This document shows, one piece after another, positions 1 to 10,863 of a DNA stretch of 64,000 bases. The notes below the pieces were generated by a model. That model ran no database searches. It saw nothing but the letters and a program-made list of their open reading frames with translations, and was not told the DNA's origin. This stretch comes from Corylus avellana (Eukaryota > Streptophyta > Magnoliopsida > Fagales > Betulaceae). A program made the translations under genes and the position numbers. The stretch is from assembly GCF_901000735.1 (NCBI RefSeq), contig NC_081542.1, positions 42,324,238 through 42,388,237 on the forward strand. The letters are read 5' to 3'. The stretch's first letter is position 1. Each line of letters begins with the position of its first letter.

Positions 1-368
1 TATTGATATATCAATTATGACATATATTTATGAAGTTTGATAAATATATTTTTTGTCATACACGTATTGTATTATAATTTCTATTTTGAATTGTGATTAC
101 CATATTTTTATATCATAATAAAATAATATATAAAGAGAAAAAAAAATTATTATCATTTTATTTTGTTAATTGAATTCCACCCCTACTAAAACAAATTTTC
201 TAGATCCGCCACTACTTAGGAGGTGGAAAAGATGTAGGGATCCGGGAGGTGGTGGCTTTGGCGTTGGGGGAGGGATTTTTATGAGAACATTGAGCAATAT
301 TTTATTGTAATACGTACGTACCATGCATGCTTGTGTATGGATCATGGATATTGTAGTATTTATTAATC
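1..368. other. AT-rich intergenic DNA, no gene seen
   Basis: No open frame with coding character on either strand. The sequence is AT-rich, with a small GC-richer patch near 225-280. It ends at the target duplication of the MITE that starts at 369. Confidence 0.6.
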
Positions 369-592
369 GGATTGAGATCCCCTCTAATTGGGATTCGAAT
401 CCCCTCCAATTAGGGAGAAATTGAAAATTTTTTAATTGTTAATCGTGACCCTTCATTTTAAATTCAATGATCTATAAAATCATTTAAACCTCGACAAAAC
501 AAAAATCAACATTTAATGCATCATTATACAAAAGCAGCTGACTTTCAAATGTTAATCGCGGCTCTTCATTTTAAATCTAATGGTCCGGATCC
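369..592. mobile_element. Mutator-like MITE (GGATC-ended family)
   Basis: A 224-bp element flanked by a perfect 9-bp direct repeat, ttattaatc, at 360-368 and 593-601. The ends read GGATTGAGATCCCCTC on the left and ...GGTCCGGATCC on the right, so the inverted repeat is weak. The left end closely matches that of the element at 50776-51341. It contains an internal imperfect direct repeat of about 34 bp (near 437-470 and 548-581). A 9-bp target duplication is typical of Mutator-like elements; family membership is inferred from the ends. Confidence 0.65.
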
Positions 593-743
593 TTATTAAT
601 CAACCAGGGAAATAAATGAAGATCAGCTGCTCTACTTCTTCGTGCAAAAATATAATTCTGCATGCACTTCCATACATGCAATCATATAATCAGGTCATAA
701 AAGTACGTAATTACCAACTTCATAGGCTCTTTGCGCGCGGTTT

Positions 744-885
744 GAGATATGCTTGAATGCATTCTCTCCACCATCTCTCCACCATCTCTTCACCATCTTC
801 TCTCTTTAACATTTGAATTTTTTTCAAATGTTAAAGAGAGAAGATGGTGAAGAGATGGTGGAGAGAATGCATTCAAGCATTTCTC
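744..885. mobile_element. Near-perfect foldback MITE (GAGA-TGCT family)
   Basis: Arms 749-817 and 823-880 are exact reverse complements except that the left arm carries an extra 11-bp unit (tccaccatctc). The loop is only five T. The outer ends are GAGATATGCT and the complement of GAGAAATGCT. The flanks gcgcggttt (735-743) and ttgcggttt (886-894) share 7 of 9 bases, compatible with a decayed 9-bp target duplication. The perfect stem suggests a young insertion. A transcript would fold into a small-RNA-type hairpin, but nothing shows that it is transcribed. Confidence 0.65.
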
Positions 886-1854
886 TTGCGGTTTATATAT
901 ATATATATATATATATGCACCATTCAAAAAGCTAGCTGTCAACGCATCATATGTAATAATAAACTACATCGTGTTATTATATATTTCAAAGCTTGTAAAC
1001 AATTTTTTTTATTATTAATTTCTCTCTAATTAATTAAATAGTTGTTTCTACGTTACTCTTATCTCTTATGAAAAATAGTTATTTCAAGCAGTAAATTATG
1101 TACTATATATCTCTGTACGTACGTAGATAGTAATTAATACACATTAATTAATTAATTAATTAGTTAAATATTTATCTATCTTCCCTTTCTGTTAATGAAT
1201 TTTCCTTCAAATCGTATGTTCTCCTTCTCCTATAAAAGCAATATCATGAAGAGTGAAATCGAATATTGAGCAAGTTTTTAAATCCATAATATGTATTTGA
1301 TTCCAAATTAATAATTCAGCTCGATTTTGTTAAAGTAACGGTTAAGTTAAATTTACTTCTTCCTATCAGTTTAAGCTTTTAGAATACCTGGTACATCGTA
1401 TCAAACAAAAGGTCCTGAAATCAAACCTTGACTCTTGTCAATTCACTCCCATTTTAATTAAATATTACACGTGTTGAGCCACACCTATTAAAAAAAAGTT
1501 TGAGCTCAAATGTAACACGATCCTCAAGCTTTTGGGATAACACGTACGTACATATGGACATGACACAATCCTCAAGCATGGAAATAATTTGTAATGTCGA
1601 AGAAAACATTAATCTTAATTAAATAGGAAAGGATTAAATTCAATGTCCAATTCTCTTATTATTGTAATTCATTTCAGCATTTTTCTTTTTAATTAATTGT
1701 CTATATATATATATATATACGTTACTTTCCTATTCTTTTATAGTTCAGTTGTGCTTTAAATACTGCTCAAACAGATATTGTTAATCATATATCTTTGAAC
1801 CAAAAATCGATCCAAGTTTCAAGTTTCATCATCTTTTTTTATTGTTTGTTTGAA
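886..1854. other. Upstream region of the RALF-like gene
   Basis: No coding frame with gene character. It contains a TA tract near 895-915, a TTAA-rich stretch near 1141-1165 and a second TA tract near 1702-1720. A TATA-like tttaaatac lies near 1756-1764, about 95 bp before the ATG, and could serve as the core promoter; this is only a motif match. Confidence 0.4.
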
Positions 1855-2130
1855 ATGGAATTTAGGCCTTTTCTGATATTCATCCTCTTTGCTTTGGTCG
1901 TGGCGATGGAGTCGGAAGCTGTTAACCAGGAGAAGGTGTCGGTGAATTCTGATCATGGCGGTCGCCGTCTTGGTGAGCCGAAGTACATTACATACTGGGC
2001 CCTCTTGCAAAACGCGCCAGCGCGATGTATTTTCACGCGCCGCTTGGGCTGCTACCTGCCAAGGGAACGGGCGAACCCTTACACGCGCTCCTGCTCCCTC
2101 AGGAATCATTGTGCCAGGATCACTGATTGA
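1855..2130 (+). CDS. RALF-like secreted signalling peptide
   Basis: A 91-residue precursor. The ATG at 1855 is chosen because the longer in-frame extension begins with TTG. Residues 2-17 form a hydrophobic signal peptide, so the product should be secreted to the apoplast. A short spacer ends in a basic pair, R37-R38, followed by the conserved YITY motif at 44-47 (YISY in most family members, which contacts the FERONIA-type receptor). Four cysteines, C58, C66, C80 and C86, fit the two disulfides of rapid alkalinisation factors, and A73-NPYTR-S79 matches the conserved ANPY block. The C80-C86 spacing is standard, while C58-C66 encloses seven residues, shorter than the usual loop. The pre-YITY site reads RRLG rather than a clean RRxL, so cleavage by a site-1 protease is uncertain. 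Overlapping AATAAA signals occur about 30 bp after the stop. Single exon, as usual for the family. RALFs regulate wall extension, pH and immunity; the specific role here is unknown. Confidence 0.88.
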   Translation: MEFRPFLIFILFALVVAMESEAVNQEKVSVNSDHGGRRLGEPKYITYWALLQNAPARCIFTRRLGCYLPRERANPYTRSCSLRNHCARITD

Positions 2131-2761
2131 AGACTCAACCCGGAAGAGATAAAACCTAATAAATAAAGATATATATATATATATATATATGCTGTTTATT
2201 GATTTATATATAGAGTATATGATTCTATAATAATAATAATAATAATAAGGTTTGAATTTATCTCCTTAATTATTGCTTCCCTTTGTATCTTACGTTGTTG
2301 TGATTAAAATCTTATCCAAATTCCGGTGATCAGCATGTGTCATGATATTCAACAGATGATTTTGTTTTGATTTTTGAATTTTGTTTTATTCGTTTTGTCC
2401 TGGCTTTTGGGTTGAGGACGATTTTTTTTATCTTAACCTTTGGGCTAAAGCTGATTAAATCGGTGTGGGGGATTTTCTCTCGCGGTTGGAAAACAAGATT
2501 AAGGGAAATATGGGCTACTTATGTTTTAAATTTAGTCTTCTTTCGGAGGCTGGAGCATATTCGTTTTATATATAACTAAAGTTGTGCATGAGTTTGCGGA
2601 AGTTGCTATCATAGATGGACTTTGATCGTAAAAATTTTCTGAATATATCTATGACTTTGTAATAACATAGCATTTGACTATTTTGTGTTAGGGCTTTATG
2701 CTATGTAATAATAGAGATGTTATGCTCTAGATATTTTATAAATAAAATTTGAAAGATTCCC

Positions 2762-2803
<42 letters not shown>

Positions 2804-2930
2804 TTAATTTACATTATGAATTGTTTTTTTTTTCTTTTCTTTATTTGTATGTAGGATTGTAATTTGAATGTTCAAGCTCAGTTCATTTATTTTATTTTCG
2901 AACGTGAGCCGAGCTCGAGCTTTCCACCAA
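2131..2930. other. 3' flank of RALF-like gene, microsatellites
   Basis: Overlapping poly(A)-type AATAAA signals at about 2158-2167 are followed by TA tracts (2168-2190 and 2764-2800) and an AAT tract (2228-2249). The open stretch at 2367-2579 has skewed AT-driven composition and no recognisable protein. From about 2870 a gagccgagctcgagc-type sequence begins; it is interrupted by the MITE at 2931 and resumes after it. Confidence 0.5.
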
Positions 2931-3074
2931 GAGAAGTGCTACATATCTCAAATTTAGTTTCCAAATGATGTGTCTCAATCAAATGAGATTTATTATTTTA
3001 GGAAATATGTCACTAACTCATGGGATGATGACATATTATTTGGAAACCAACATTTGAGATATTTAGCATTTCTC
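2931..3074. mobile_element. Mutator-like MITE (GAGAARTGCT family)
   Basis: A 144-bp foldback beginning GAGAAGTGCTA and ending in the complement of GAGAAATGCTA, with arms of about 40 bp (ttagtttccaaat and atttggaaaccaa pair inside). The flanks ttccaccaa (2922-2930) and ttccaccga (3075-3083) match at 8 of 9 positions, a target duplication of Mutator length. It splits a gagctcgagc-rich repeat. Contig C2 starts inside its second copy, so only 5259-5351 remains there. Confidence 0.72.
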
Positions 3075-3306
3075 TTCCACCGAACTAGATAATCCGTTCA
3101 AGCTCTGTTCATTTATTTTTCAGCCGAGCTCAAGCTTGATCACAAGCTACCCAATTAATTTAATTATTTCATATATAAAGTAAATATTGTGATTGTTCAA
3201 TGTTTTTTTTTTTCTTCAAATTAATACAAATTATTAGTTATTTAATTATAGTTAAGATTTATTGTTTTGGTAATTAGCGAAATTAAGTCAAATATTAAAT
3301 AATATA

Positions 3307-3352
<46 letters not shown>

Positions 3353-3437
3353 TGACATGTCCGCTTAAGGAGAAGGATTGGTAATGGAAACATTCTGTTG
3401 TAATTAAATGATTGTGAAATTTCTCTTGGGGACAAAT
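3353..3437 (-). mobile_element. Garbled tRNA-derived SINE remnant
   Basis: Begins gacatgtccgc and ends cctcttgggg-like (ctcttggggac), the borders of the SINE seen intact in form at 8324-8405 and 20850-20952. The interior between these borders matches neither those elements nor the equivalent position at about 5630-5735, although the flanks of all three copies agree closely. The interior may be consensus error or local rearrangement. Confidence 0.4.
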
Positions 3438-3460
3438 AAAGAAATTACTTATATGGATTC

Positions 3461-3845
3461 AATCTCAATTTATATATTTCATGCGGCACACAAATTAAAT
3501 AATATAATCTCAATTTATATGTTTGTCTCTTATAGTATTGTTTGGGTAATTAGAGAAATTAAGTCAAATATTAAAAGAATCTAATCTCAATTTATATTTC
3601 CACACACACATTAAATAATAATCTCAATTTATATGTTTTGTCTTATAGTATGTTTGGGTAATTAGAGAAATTAAGTCAAATATTAAATAATCTAATCTCA
3701 ATTTATATGTTCACACACACACAAAATAATCTAATCTCAATTTATATGTTTATCTTATAGTATATTGTTTGGGTGATTAAAGAAATTAAGTCAAATATTA
3801 AAGAATCTAATCTCAATTTATATGTTCACACACACACACACACAT
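3461..3845. repeat. Minisatellite, unit about 120 bp, copy 1
   Basis: Three to four tandem units, each containing tctcaatttatatgtt, a CA tract, cttatagtatattgtttggg and gaaattaagtcaaatatta. A single ancestral-looking half unit lies just upstream (3262-3310). Units differ in CA-tract length. Equivalent arrays lie at about 5756-6145 and 8438-8822. Non-coding. Confidence 0.7.
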
Positions 3846-4271
3846 ACACACGTATATAAACTCACTTATATATACACAAAGACACTTATATCTATGTCCA
3901 TACTCACAATTACAATAATTCAACTGATATATATTACATTATAAAGAACTTTTTTTTTAGATAAAAAAATAGTTAACATGTTCTCATTACAAAGTTAAAA
4001 ATAATAAAAACAAAGTTATACGAACTTGTACGAGTTAAACCAAACTTCTACAAACCGACCTAAATGTATACGGGCCTGAATTTTTTGTTCAAGCTCTGTT
4101 CATTTAATAAACTAACCGATCCCGAGGCGAGCCCGAGCATGTTCACGAATAGCTCTGCTCGCTGATATCTCTTTTTGTATGTATGTCCTGAAAGGCAAAA
4201 ATAGCCCTTGGATCATTTTTTATTTAGTTGATTACTATATGATTTGTCATATAACTTGATAATATAACAGT

Positions 4272-4475
4272 CAGGGATGGAGAAAGGGGGGATTGGCAGG
4301 GGCCACCCCCGCCCCCCCAAATGACAATTTTGTTTTGTTTTTTTTTTTTTTCATTCTCAAGGTGACAAAATTTTTATGGTTAATTTTTTTTTTGTTTTTT
4401 TGCTAATGGACCCCTGCGCATTAAATTTTTTCAGCCATTGGCCCCTACCTATTCTCAAAGTTGGCTCCGTCCCTG
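4272..4475. mobile_element. hAT-type MITE, copy 1
   Basis: A 204-bp element with ends CAGGGATGGAG and the complement of CAGGGACGGAG, flanked by 8-bp direct repeats ataacagt and ataacggt (one mismatch). Terminal CAGGG and an 8-bp target duplication are typical of hAT transposons. The interior has a GC-rich patch and T tracts and no coding capacity. Confidence 0.75.
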
Positions 4476-4984
4476 ATAACGGTAAACATCAATTATTAGA
4501 TCAAAATATTAAAAATTAAAAAAATATATATATTAATTTTTACTGTTACATTATTATATTCACATACGACTTTGAAAAAGGCCCTAGGCCCCTAGCTAAA
4601 ATAGTAGTCGTCCCCTAGTAGGATGAGAAGGATATTGCGACAAGAGTGTTAATTGTAGGCGTTGAAGGCGAGGCCGGCGAGGCCCCATAATTGTGAGAGG
4701 AGATGTTTGGACTTAGCGATAACAGTTGATTTTAGTTTCAAACTTTGCGGCCCAACCAGCTAATAATTAACATAAATAAATAAATAAATAAATAAGTAAA
4801 TTCTAAAGTCCGAAAAGAACAAAAAACAAAAGGTCTGGCAATTAATTAAGAATGGCCTTGACCCAATTAAGTTAAGTTAAATGCTTTTCAGGTCCTGTTT
4901 TCACAACCTTCCCCAATATGCTACGCAACCAATGGTCCAATGCTATGAAATTATGCCTCATTTTATGGGTTGCCCTTTCGACAT

Positions 4985-5158
4985 GGATTCGGATTTCCTG
5001 AAATTCTTAAAAAAATTTAAGTTTCTAAAATTTTAAATTTAAGCTATTCATTTTTATTCAAGAGTCATTATCTTGTCACATGTCCCACTACTAATAAAAT
5101 AATAAAATAATAATGATTATTAAGATCATTAAAAATTTATTATTATTTTATTAATAGT
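4985..5158. mobile_element. Foldback element truncated by the gap
   Basis: Left half of the element seen whole at 7286-7585. It starts ggattcggatttcctg and contains cacatgtcccactac followed by AT-rich DNA. The contig ends at the centre of the palindrome, a typical place for assembly failure. Confidence 0.65.
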
Positions 5159-5258
5159 NNNNNNNNNNNNNNNNNNNNNNNNNNNNNNNNNNNNNNNNNN
5201 NNNNNNNNNNNNNNNNNNNNNNNNNNNNNNNNNNNNNNNNNNNNNNNNNNNNNNNNNN
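5159..5258. other. Assembly gap, 100 N
   Basis: Exactly 100 N, the conventional unknown-size join between contigs. Sequence on both sides is present elsewhere as overlapping copies. Confidence 0.99.
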
Positions 5259-6572
5259 AATGAGATTTATTATTTTAGGAAATATGTCACTAACTCATGG
5301 GATGATGACACATTTTTTGGAAACCAACATTTGAGATATTTAGCATTTCTCTTCCACCGAACTAGATAATCCGTTCAAGCTCTGTTCATTTATTTTTCAG
5401 CCGAGCTCAAGCTTGATCACAAGCTACCCAATTAATTTAATTATTTCATATATAAAGTAAATATTGTGATTGTTCAATGTTTTTTTTTTCTTCAAATTAA
5501 TACAAATTATTAGTTATTTAATTATAGTTAAGATTTATTGTTTTGGTAATTAGCGAAATTAAGTCAAATATTAAAATAATATAGTCTATATATACTTATA
5601 TATATATATATATATATATATATCCTATATCACTTGACGTGTAAAAGCTGGGGGAGAAGGATTGACCCATGCTTTAAAAGACTGCATTAGGCGTGGTAAA
5701 ATGAAGTTGGCTACTGCTGGGGACTTAAAATAAAAGAGGTACTTACATATGGATCAATCTCAATTTATGTCATTTAAATGTGACACACACAAATTAAATA
5801 TTATAATCTCAATTTTATGTTTGTCTTAGTATATTGTTTGGGTAATTGAAATTAAGTCAAATATTCAAAGAATCTAATCTCAATTTATATGTTCCACACA
5901 CACATTAAATAATCATCTCAGAATTTATATGTTTTGTGTATAGTACATATTGTTTGAGCCAATTAGAGAAATTAAGTCAAATATTAAATAATCTAATCTC
6001 AATTTATATGTTCACACACACACAAAATAATCTAATCTCAATTTATATGTTTATCTTATAGTATATTGTTTGGGTGATTAAAGAAATTAAGTCAAATATT
6101 AAAGAATCTAATCTCAATTTATATGTTCACACACACACACACACATACACACGTATATAAACTCACTTATATATACACAAAGACACTTATATCTATGTCC
6201 ATACTCACAATTACAATAATTCAACTGATATATATTACATTATAAAGAACTTTTTTTTTAGATAAAAAAATAGTTAACATGTTCTCATTACAAAGTTAAA
6301 AATAATAAAAACAAAGTTATACGAACTTGTACGAGTTAAACCAAACTTCTACAAACCGACCTAAATGTATACGGGCCTGAATTTTTTGTTCAAGCTCTGT
6401 TCATTTAATAAACTAACCGATCCCGAGGCGAGCCCGAGCATGTTCACGAATAGCTCTGCTCGCTGATATCTCTTTTTGTATGTATGTCCTGAAAGGCAAA
6501 AATAGCCCTTGGATCATTTTTTATTTAGTTGATTACTATATGATTTGTCATATAACTTGATAATATAACAGT

Positions 6573-6776
6573 CAGGGATGGAGAAAGGGGGGATTGGCAG
6601 GGGCCACCCCCGCCCCCCCAAATGACAATTTTGTTTTGTTTTTTTTTTTTTTCATTCTCAAGGTGACAAAATTTTTATGGTTAATTTTTTTTTTGTTTTT
6701 TTGCTAATGGACCCCTGCGCATTAAATTTTTTCAGCCATTGGCCCCTACCTATTCTCAAAGTTGGCTCCGTCCCTG
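6573..6776. mobile_element. hAT-type MITE, copy 2
   Basis: Same element as 4272-4475, with the same flanking target duplication, as part of the redundant block. Confidence 0.75.
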
Positions 6777-7285
6777 ATAACGGTAAACATCAATTATTAG
6801 ATCAAAATATTAAAAATTAAAAAAATATATATATTAATTTTTACTGTTACATTATTATATTCACATACGACTTTGAAAAAGGCCCTAGGCCCCTAGCTAA
6901 AATAGTAGTCGTCCCCTAGTAGGATGAGAAGGATATTGCGACAAGAGTGTTAATTGTAGGCGTTGAAGGCGAGGCCGGCGAGGCCCCATAATTGTGAGAG
7001 GAGATGTTTGGACTTAGCGATAACAGTTGATTTTAGTTTCAAACTTTGCGGCCCAACCAGCTAATAATTAACATAAATAAATAAATAAATAAATAAGTAA
7101 ATTCTAAAGTCCGAAAAGAACAAAAAACAAAAGGTCTGGCAATTAATTAAGAATGGCCTTGACCCAATTAAGTTAAGTTAAATGCTTTTCAGGTCCTGTT
7201 TTCACAACCTTCCCCAATATGCTACGCAACCAATGGTCCAATGCTATGAAATTATGCCTCATTTTATGGGTTGCCCTTTCGACAT

Positions 7286-7585
7286 GGATTCGGATTTCCT
7301 GAAATTCTTAAAAAAATTTAAGTTTCTAAAATTTTAAATTTAAGCTATTCATTTTTATTCAAGAGTCATTATCTTGTCACATGTCCCACTACTAATAAAA
7401 TAATAAAATAATAATGATTATTAAGATCATTAAAAATTTATTATTATTTTATTAATAGTGAAGCACGTGGCAGGATAATGACTCTTAGATGAAAATGAAT
7501 ATCCTTCAAAAAAAAAAAATGAATAACCTGGATCTAAAATTTTAGAAACTAGAATTTTCCTAAAAATTTCGGGAGATTCGGATCC
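7286..7585. mobile_element. Foldback element with AT-rich core
   Basis: About 300 bp. The left arm begins ggattcggatttcctg and the right end is gagattcggatcc, with inverted arms of about 130 bp including ttctaaaattttaaat on the left and the paired segment on the right. Each arm carries a cac(a/g)tg(t/c)-containing stretch next to AATAAAATAA repeats. This subterminal layout is shared with the GC-core elements near 39322, 50033, 50776 and 62300, but the core here is AT-rich only. No clear target duplication. Confidence 0.65.
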
Positions 7586-8223
7586 ATGCAACACTCATCA
7601 TAGTCGAGATGGATAATAGGCACTTAGTGCATTTAAATACCAACATAAATGGACGGGATTGAAATTTCCTTCAGATTTTTTAAAATGTGAGATTCTCAAA
7701 TTTTAAAATTTTAGCTCGCCATTATATCTAACTGTCCAAATAAATGTAGAGATTTATGTGTTACCGAAAAAAGTAATTTTAGTTTTCAACATTACCTAAT
7801 CATTTTGGACCTGATCACTTGGCTTATTAAGTCTCTCACCCTTCTATGTGTATCTTCTTCATTTTAGTTAATAAAACTTTATCTTCCCCATTAAAAAAAA
7901 AAAACAAAAAAATCTCTCTTTTGGTAGTGGGAATCATTACACTTTTTGCCAATTTTGCGCAATGGTTGTTGTTTGCCATTTGAGGTGACATCTTTACACA
8001 TAGTCGAGATGGATAATAGGCACTTAGTGCATCCAACTTTCTTCTTGGATCAACCATCCTCCACCAACATGTTTACTTAATATACTTCATCCCTTCCCCT
8101 TTAATCTCAAGAGTCCAATACATTTATACTTTCTAAATCCCGCACAAAGAAAAACAGACGAGGGAAAACGACCCCTAGGCTATGAAAGAAGCTTGGACAC
8201 TCAACCACTACAAAGATCTAGAA

Positions 8224-8323
8224 NNNNNNNNNNNNNNNNNNNNNNNNNNNNNNNNNNNNNNNNNNNNNNNNNNNNNNNNNNNNNNNNNNNNNNNNNNNNN
8301 NNNNNNNNNNNNNNNNNNNNNNN
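8224..8323. other. Assembly gap, 100 N
   Basis: 100 N between C2 and C3. The open frame that appears to run through the N stretch is an artefact. Confidence 0.99.
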
Positions 8324-8405
8324 CCGCACAAAAAGGGGGGAGAAGGATTCGAACTAATAACTTCCGCTTCATTAGACATGGTCCCAAATGATTGAGCTAC
8401 CTCTT
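8324..8405 (-). mobile_element. tRNA-derived SINE, 3' part cut by the gap
   Basis: Read on the minus strand it starts with an A-box-like gtagctcaatcat and continues to a B-box-like agttcgaatcc, ending at the gap before the A-rich tail. It belongs to the same family as 20850-20952. A tRNA gene is ruled out because there is no acceptor stem pairing. Confidence 0.65.
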
Positions 8406-9250
8406 GGGGACAAATAAAAGAGAATTACTTCTATATGGATCTAATCTCAATTTATATGTTCATGCGCGCACACACACAAATTAAATAATATAATCTCAAT
8501 TTATATGTTTGTCTTATAGTATATTGTTTGGGTAATTAGAGAAATTAAGTCAAATATTAAAGAATCTAATCTCAATTTATATGTTCACACACACATTAAA
8601 TAATCTAATCTCAATTTATATGTTTGTCTTATAGTATATTGTTTGGGTAATTAGAGAAATTAAGTCAAATATTAAATAATCTAATCTCAATTTATATGTT
8701 CACACACACACAAAATAATCTAATCTCAATTTATATGTTTATCTTATAGTATATTGTTTGGGTGATTAAAGAAATTAAGTCAAATATTAAAGAATCTAAT
8801 CTCAATTTATATGTTCACACACATACACACGTATATAAACTCACTTATATATACACAAAGACACTTATATCTATGTCCATACTCACAATTACAATAATTC
8901 AACTGATATATATTACATTATAAAGAACTTTTTTTTTAGATAAAAAAATAGTTAACATGTTCTTATTACAAAGTTAAAAATAATAAAAACAAAGTTATAC
9001 GAACTTGTACGAGTTAAACCAAGCTTCTACAAACCGACCTAAATGTATACGGGCCTGAATTTTTTGTTCAAGCTCTGTTCATTTAATAAACTAACCGATC
9101 CCGAGGCGAGCCCGAGCATGTTCACGAATAGCTCTGCTCGCTGATATCTCTTTTTGTATGTATGTCCTGAAAGGCAAAAATAGCCCTTGGATAATTTTTT
9201 ATTTAGTTGATTACTATATGATTTGTCATATCACGTGATAATATAACAGT

Positions 9251-9448
9251 CAGGGATGGAGAAAGGGGGGATTGGCAGGGGCCACCCCCGCCCCCCCAAA
9301 TGACAATTTTGTTTTTTTTTTTTTTCGTTCTTAAGGTGACAAAATTTTTATGGTTATTTTATTTTATTTTTTTTTGCTAATGGGCCCCTGCGCATTAAAT
9401 TTTTTCAGCCATTGGCCCCTACCCATTCTCAAGGTTGGCTCCGTCCCT
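9251..9448. mobile_element. hAT-type MITE, copy 3
   Basis: Allelic-looking copy of 4272-4475. The right terminus reads ccctag instead of ccctg, and the homopolymer runs inside are shorter. Confidence 0.7.
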
Positions 9449-9951
9449 AGTAACGGTAAATATCAATTATTAGATTAAAATATTAAAAATTAAAAATATA
9501 TATATATATTAATTTTTACTGTTACATTATTATATTCACATACGACTTTGAAAAAGGCCCTAGGCCCTAGCTAAAATAGTAGTCGTCCCCTAGTAGGATG
9601 AGAAGGATATTGCGACAAGAGTGTTAATTGTAGGCGTTGAAGGCGAGGCTGGCGAGGCCCCATAATTGTGAGAGGAGATGTTTGGACTTAGCGATAACAG
9701 TTGATTTTAGTTTCAAACTTTGCGGCCCAACCAGCTAATAATTAACATAAATAAATAAATAAGTAAATTCTAAAGTCCGAAAAGAACAAAAAACAAAAGG
9801 TCTGGCAATTAATTAAGAATGGCCTTGACCCAATTAAGTTAAGTTAAATGCTTTTCAGGTCCTGTTTTCACAACCTTCCCCAATATGCTACGCAACCAAT
9901 GGTCCAATGCTATGAAATTATGCCTCATTTTATGGGTTGCCCTTCCGACAC

Positions 9952-10227
9952 GGATTCGGATTTCCTGAAATTCTTAAGAAAATTTTAGTTTCTAAAATTT
10001 TAAATTTAAGCTATTTATTTTTATTCAAGAGTTATTATCTTGTCACGTGTCTCACTACTAATAAAATAAAAAAATAATGATAATTATTAAGATCATTAAA
10101 AATTTATTATTATTTTATTAATAGTGGAACACGTGGTAAGATAATAACTCTTAGATGAAAATGAATAACCTGGATCTGAAATTTCAGAAACTAGAATTTT
10201 CCTAAAAATTTCGGGAGATTCGGATCC
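9952..10227. mobile_element. Foldback element with AT-rich core, copy 3
   Basis: Counterpart of 7286-7585 with several SNPs and a shorter right arm (the insertion near 7501-7520 is absent). It lies in the redundant block. Confidence 0.6.
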
Positions 10228-10863
10228 ATGCAACACTCACCATAGTCGAGATGGATAATAGGCACTTAGTGCATTTAAATACCAACAAAAATGGACGGGA
10301 TTGAAATTTCCTTTAGATTTTTTAAAATGTGAGATTCTCAAATTTTAAAATTTTAGCTCGCCATTATATCTAACTGTCCAAATAAATGTAGAGATTTATG
10401 TGTTATCGAAAAAAGTAATTTTAGTTTTCAACATTACCTAATCATTTTGGACCTGATCACTTTGGCTTATTAAGTCTCTCACCCTTCTATGTGTATCTTC
10501 TTCATTTTAGTTAATAAAACTTTATCTTCCCCATTAAAAAAAAAAACAAAAAAATCTCTCTTTTGGTAGTGGGAATCATTACACTTTTTGCCAATTTTGC
10601 GCAATGGTTGTTGTTTGCCATTTGAGGTGACATCTTTACACATAGTCGAGATGGATAATAGGCACTTAGTGCATCCAACTTTCTTCTTGGATCAACCATC
10701 CTCCACCAACATGTTTACTTAATATACTTCATCCCTTCCCCTTTAATCTCAAGAGTCCAATACATTTATACTTTCTAAATCCCGCACAAAGAAAAACAGA
10801 CGAGGGAAAACGACCCCTAGGCTATGAAAGAAGCTTGGACACTCAACCACTACAAAGATCTAG

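Larger units (their letters stand above)
2982..5158. repeat. Redundant block, copy 1 (end of contig C1)
   Basis: Matches 5259-7459 almost base for base; from about 3960 onward I saw no difference. It also matches 8401-10133 with scattered SNPs and indels. The block ends at a gap lying in the middle of a foldback. C1 and C2 look like the same haplotype and C3 like the other. No gene is present. Confidence 0.85.
5259..8223. repeat. Redundant block, copy 2 (all of contig C2)
   Basis: The first part (to 7459) repeats 2982-5158 and the last part (from about 5740) repeats 8401-10863, so the whole contig is covered by its neighbours. It opens inside a GAGAARTGCT MITE (5259-5351 remains). The sequence catagtcgagatggataa recurs twice, near 7600 and 8000. 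The minus-strand open stretch near 7836-8057 has no recognisable homology and recurs shortened at 10511-10699. No gene is claimed. Confidence 0.85.
8324..10863. repeat. Redundant block, copy 3 (start of contig C3)
   Basis: From about 8401 this matches 3423-5158 and 5740-8223 with roughly one difference per several tens of bases, more diverged than copies 1 and 2 are from each other. It continues into unique sequence at 10864, so C1 plus C3 would rebuild the locus without C2. Confidence 0.8.

Noticed and set aside
844..1029. Short frames with Tyr-Ile repeats (also 18075-18284, 46519-46704, 47716-47919)
   Set aside because: Translations of TA microsatellites.
3461..3845. CRISPR-like array
   Set aside because: Repeats are about 120 bp, contiguous without unique spacers, and the genome is a plant nucleus.
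7836..8057. Minus-strand gene (73 codons, shortened copy at 10511-10699)
   Set aside because: The frame shortens in the other copy through a homopolymer change, ends in a phenylalanine run encoded by an A/T tract, and matches no family I know.
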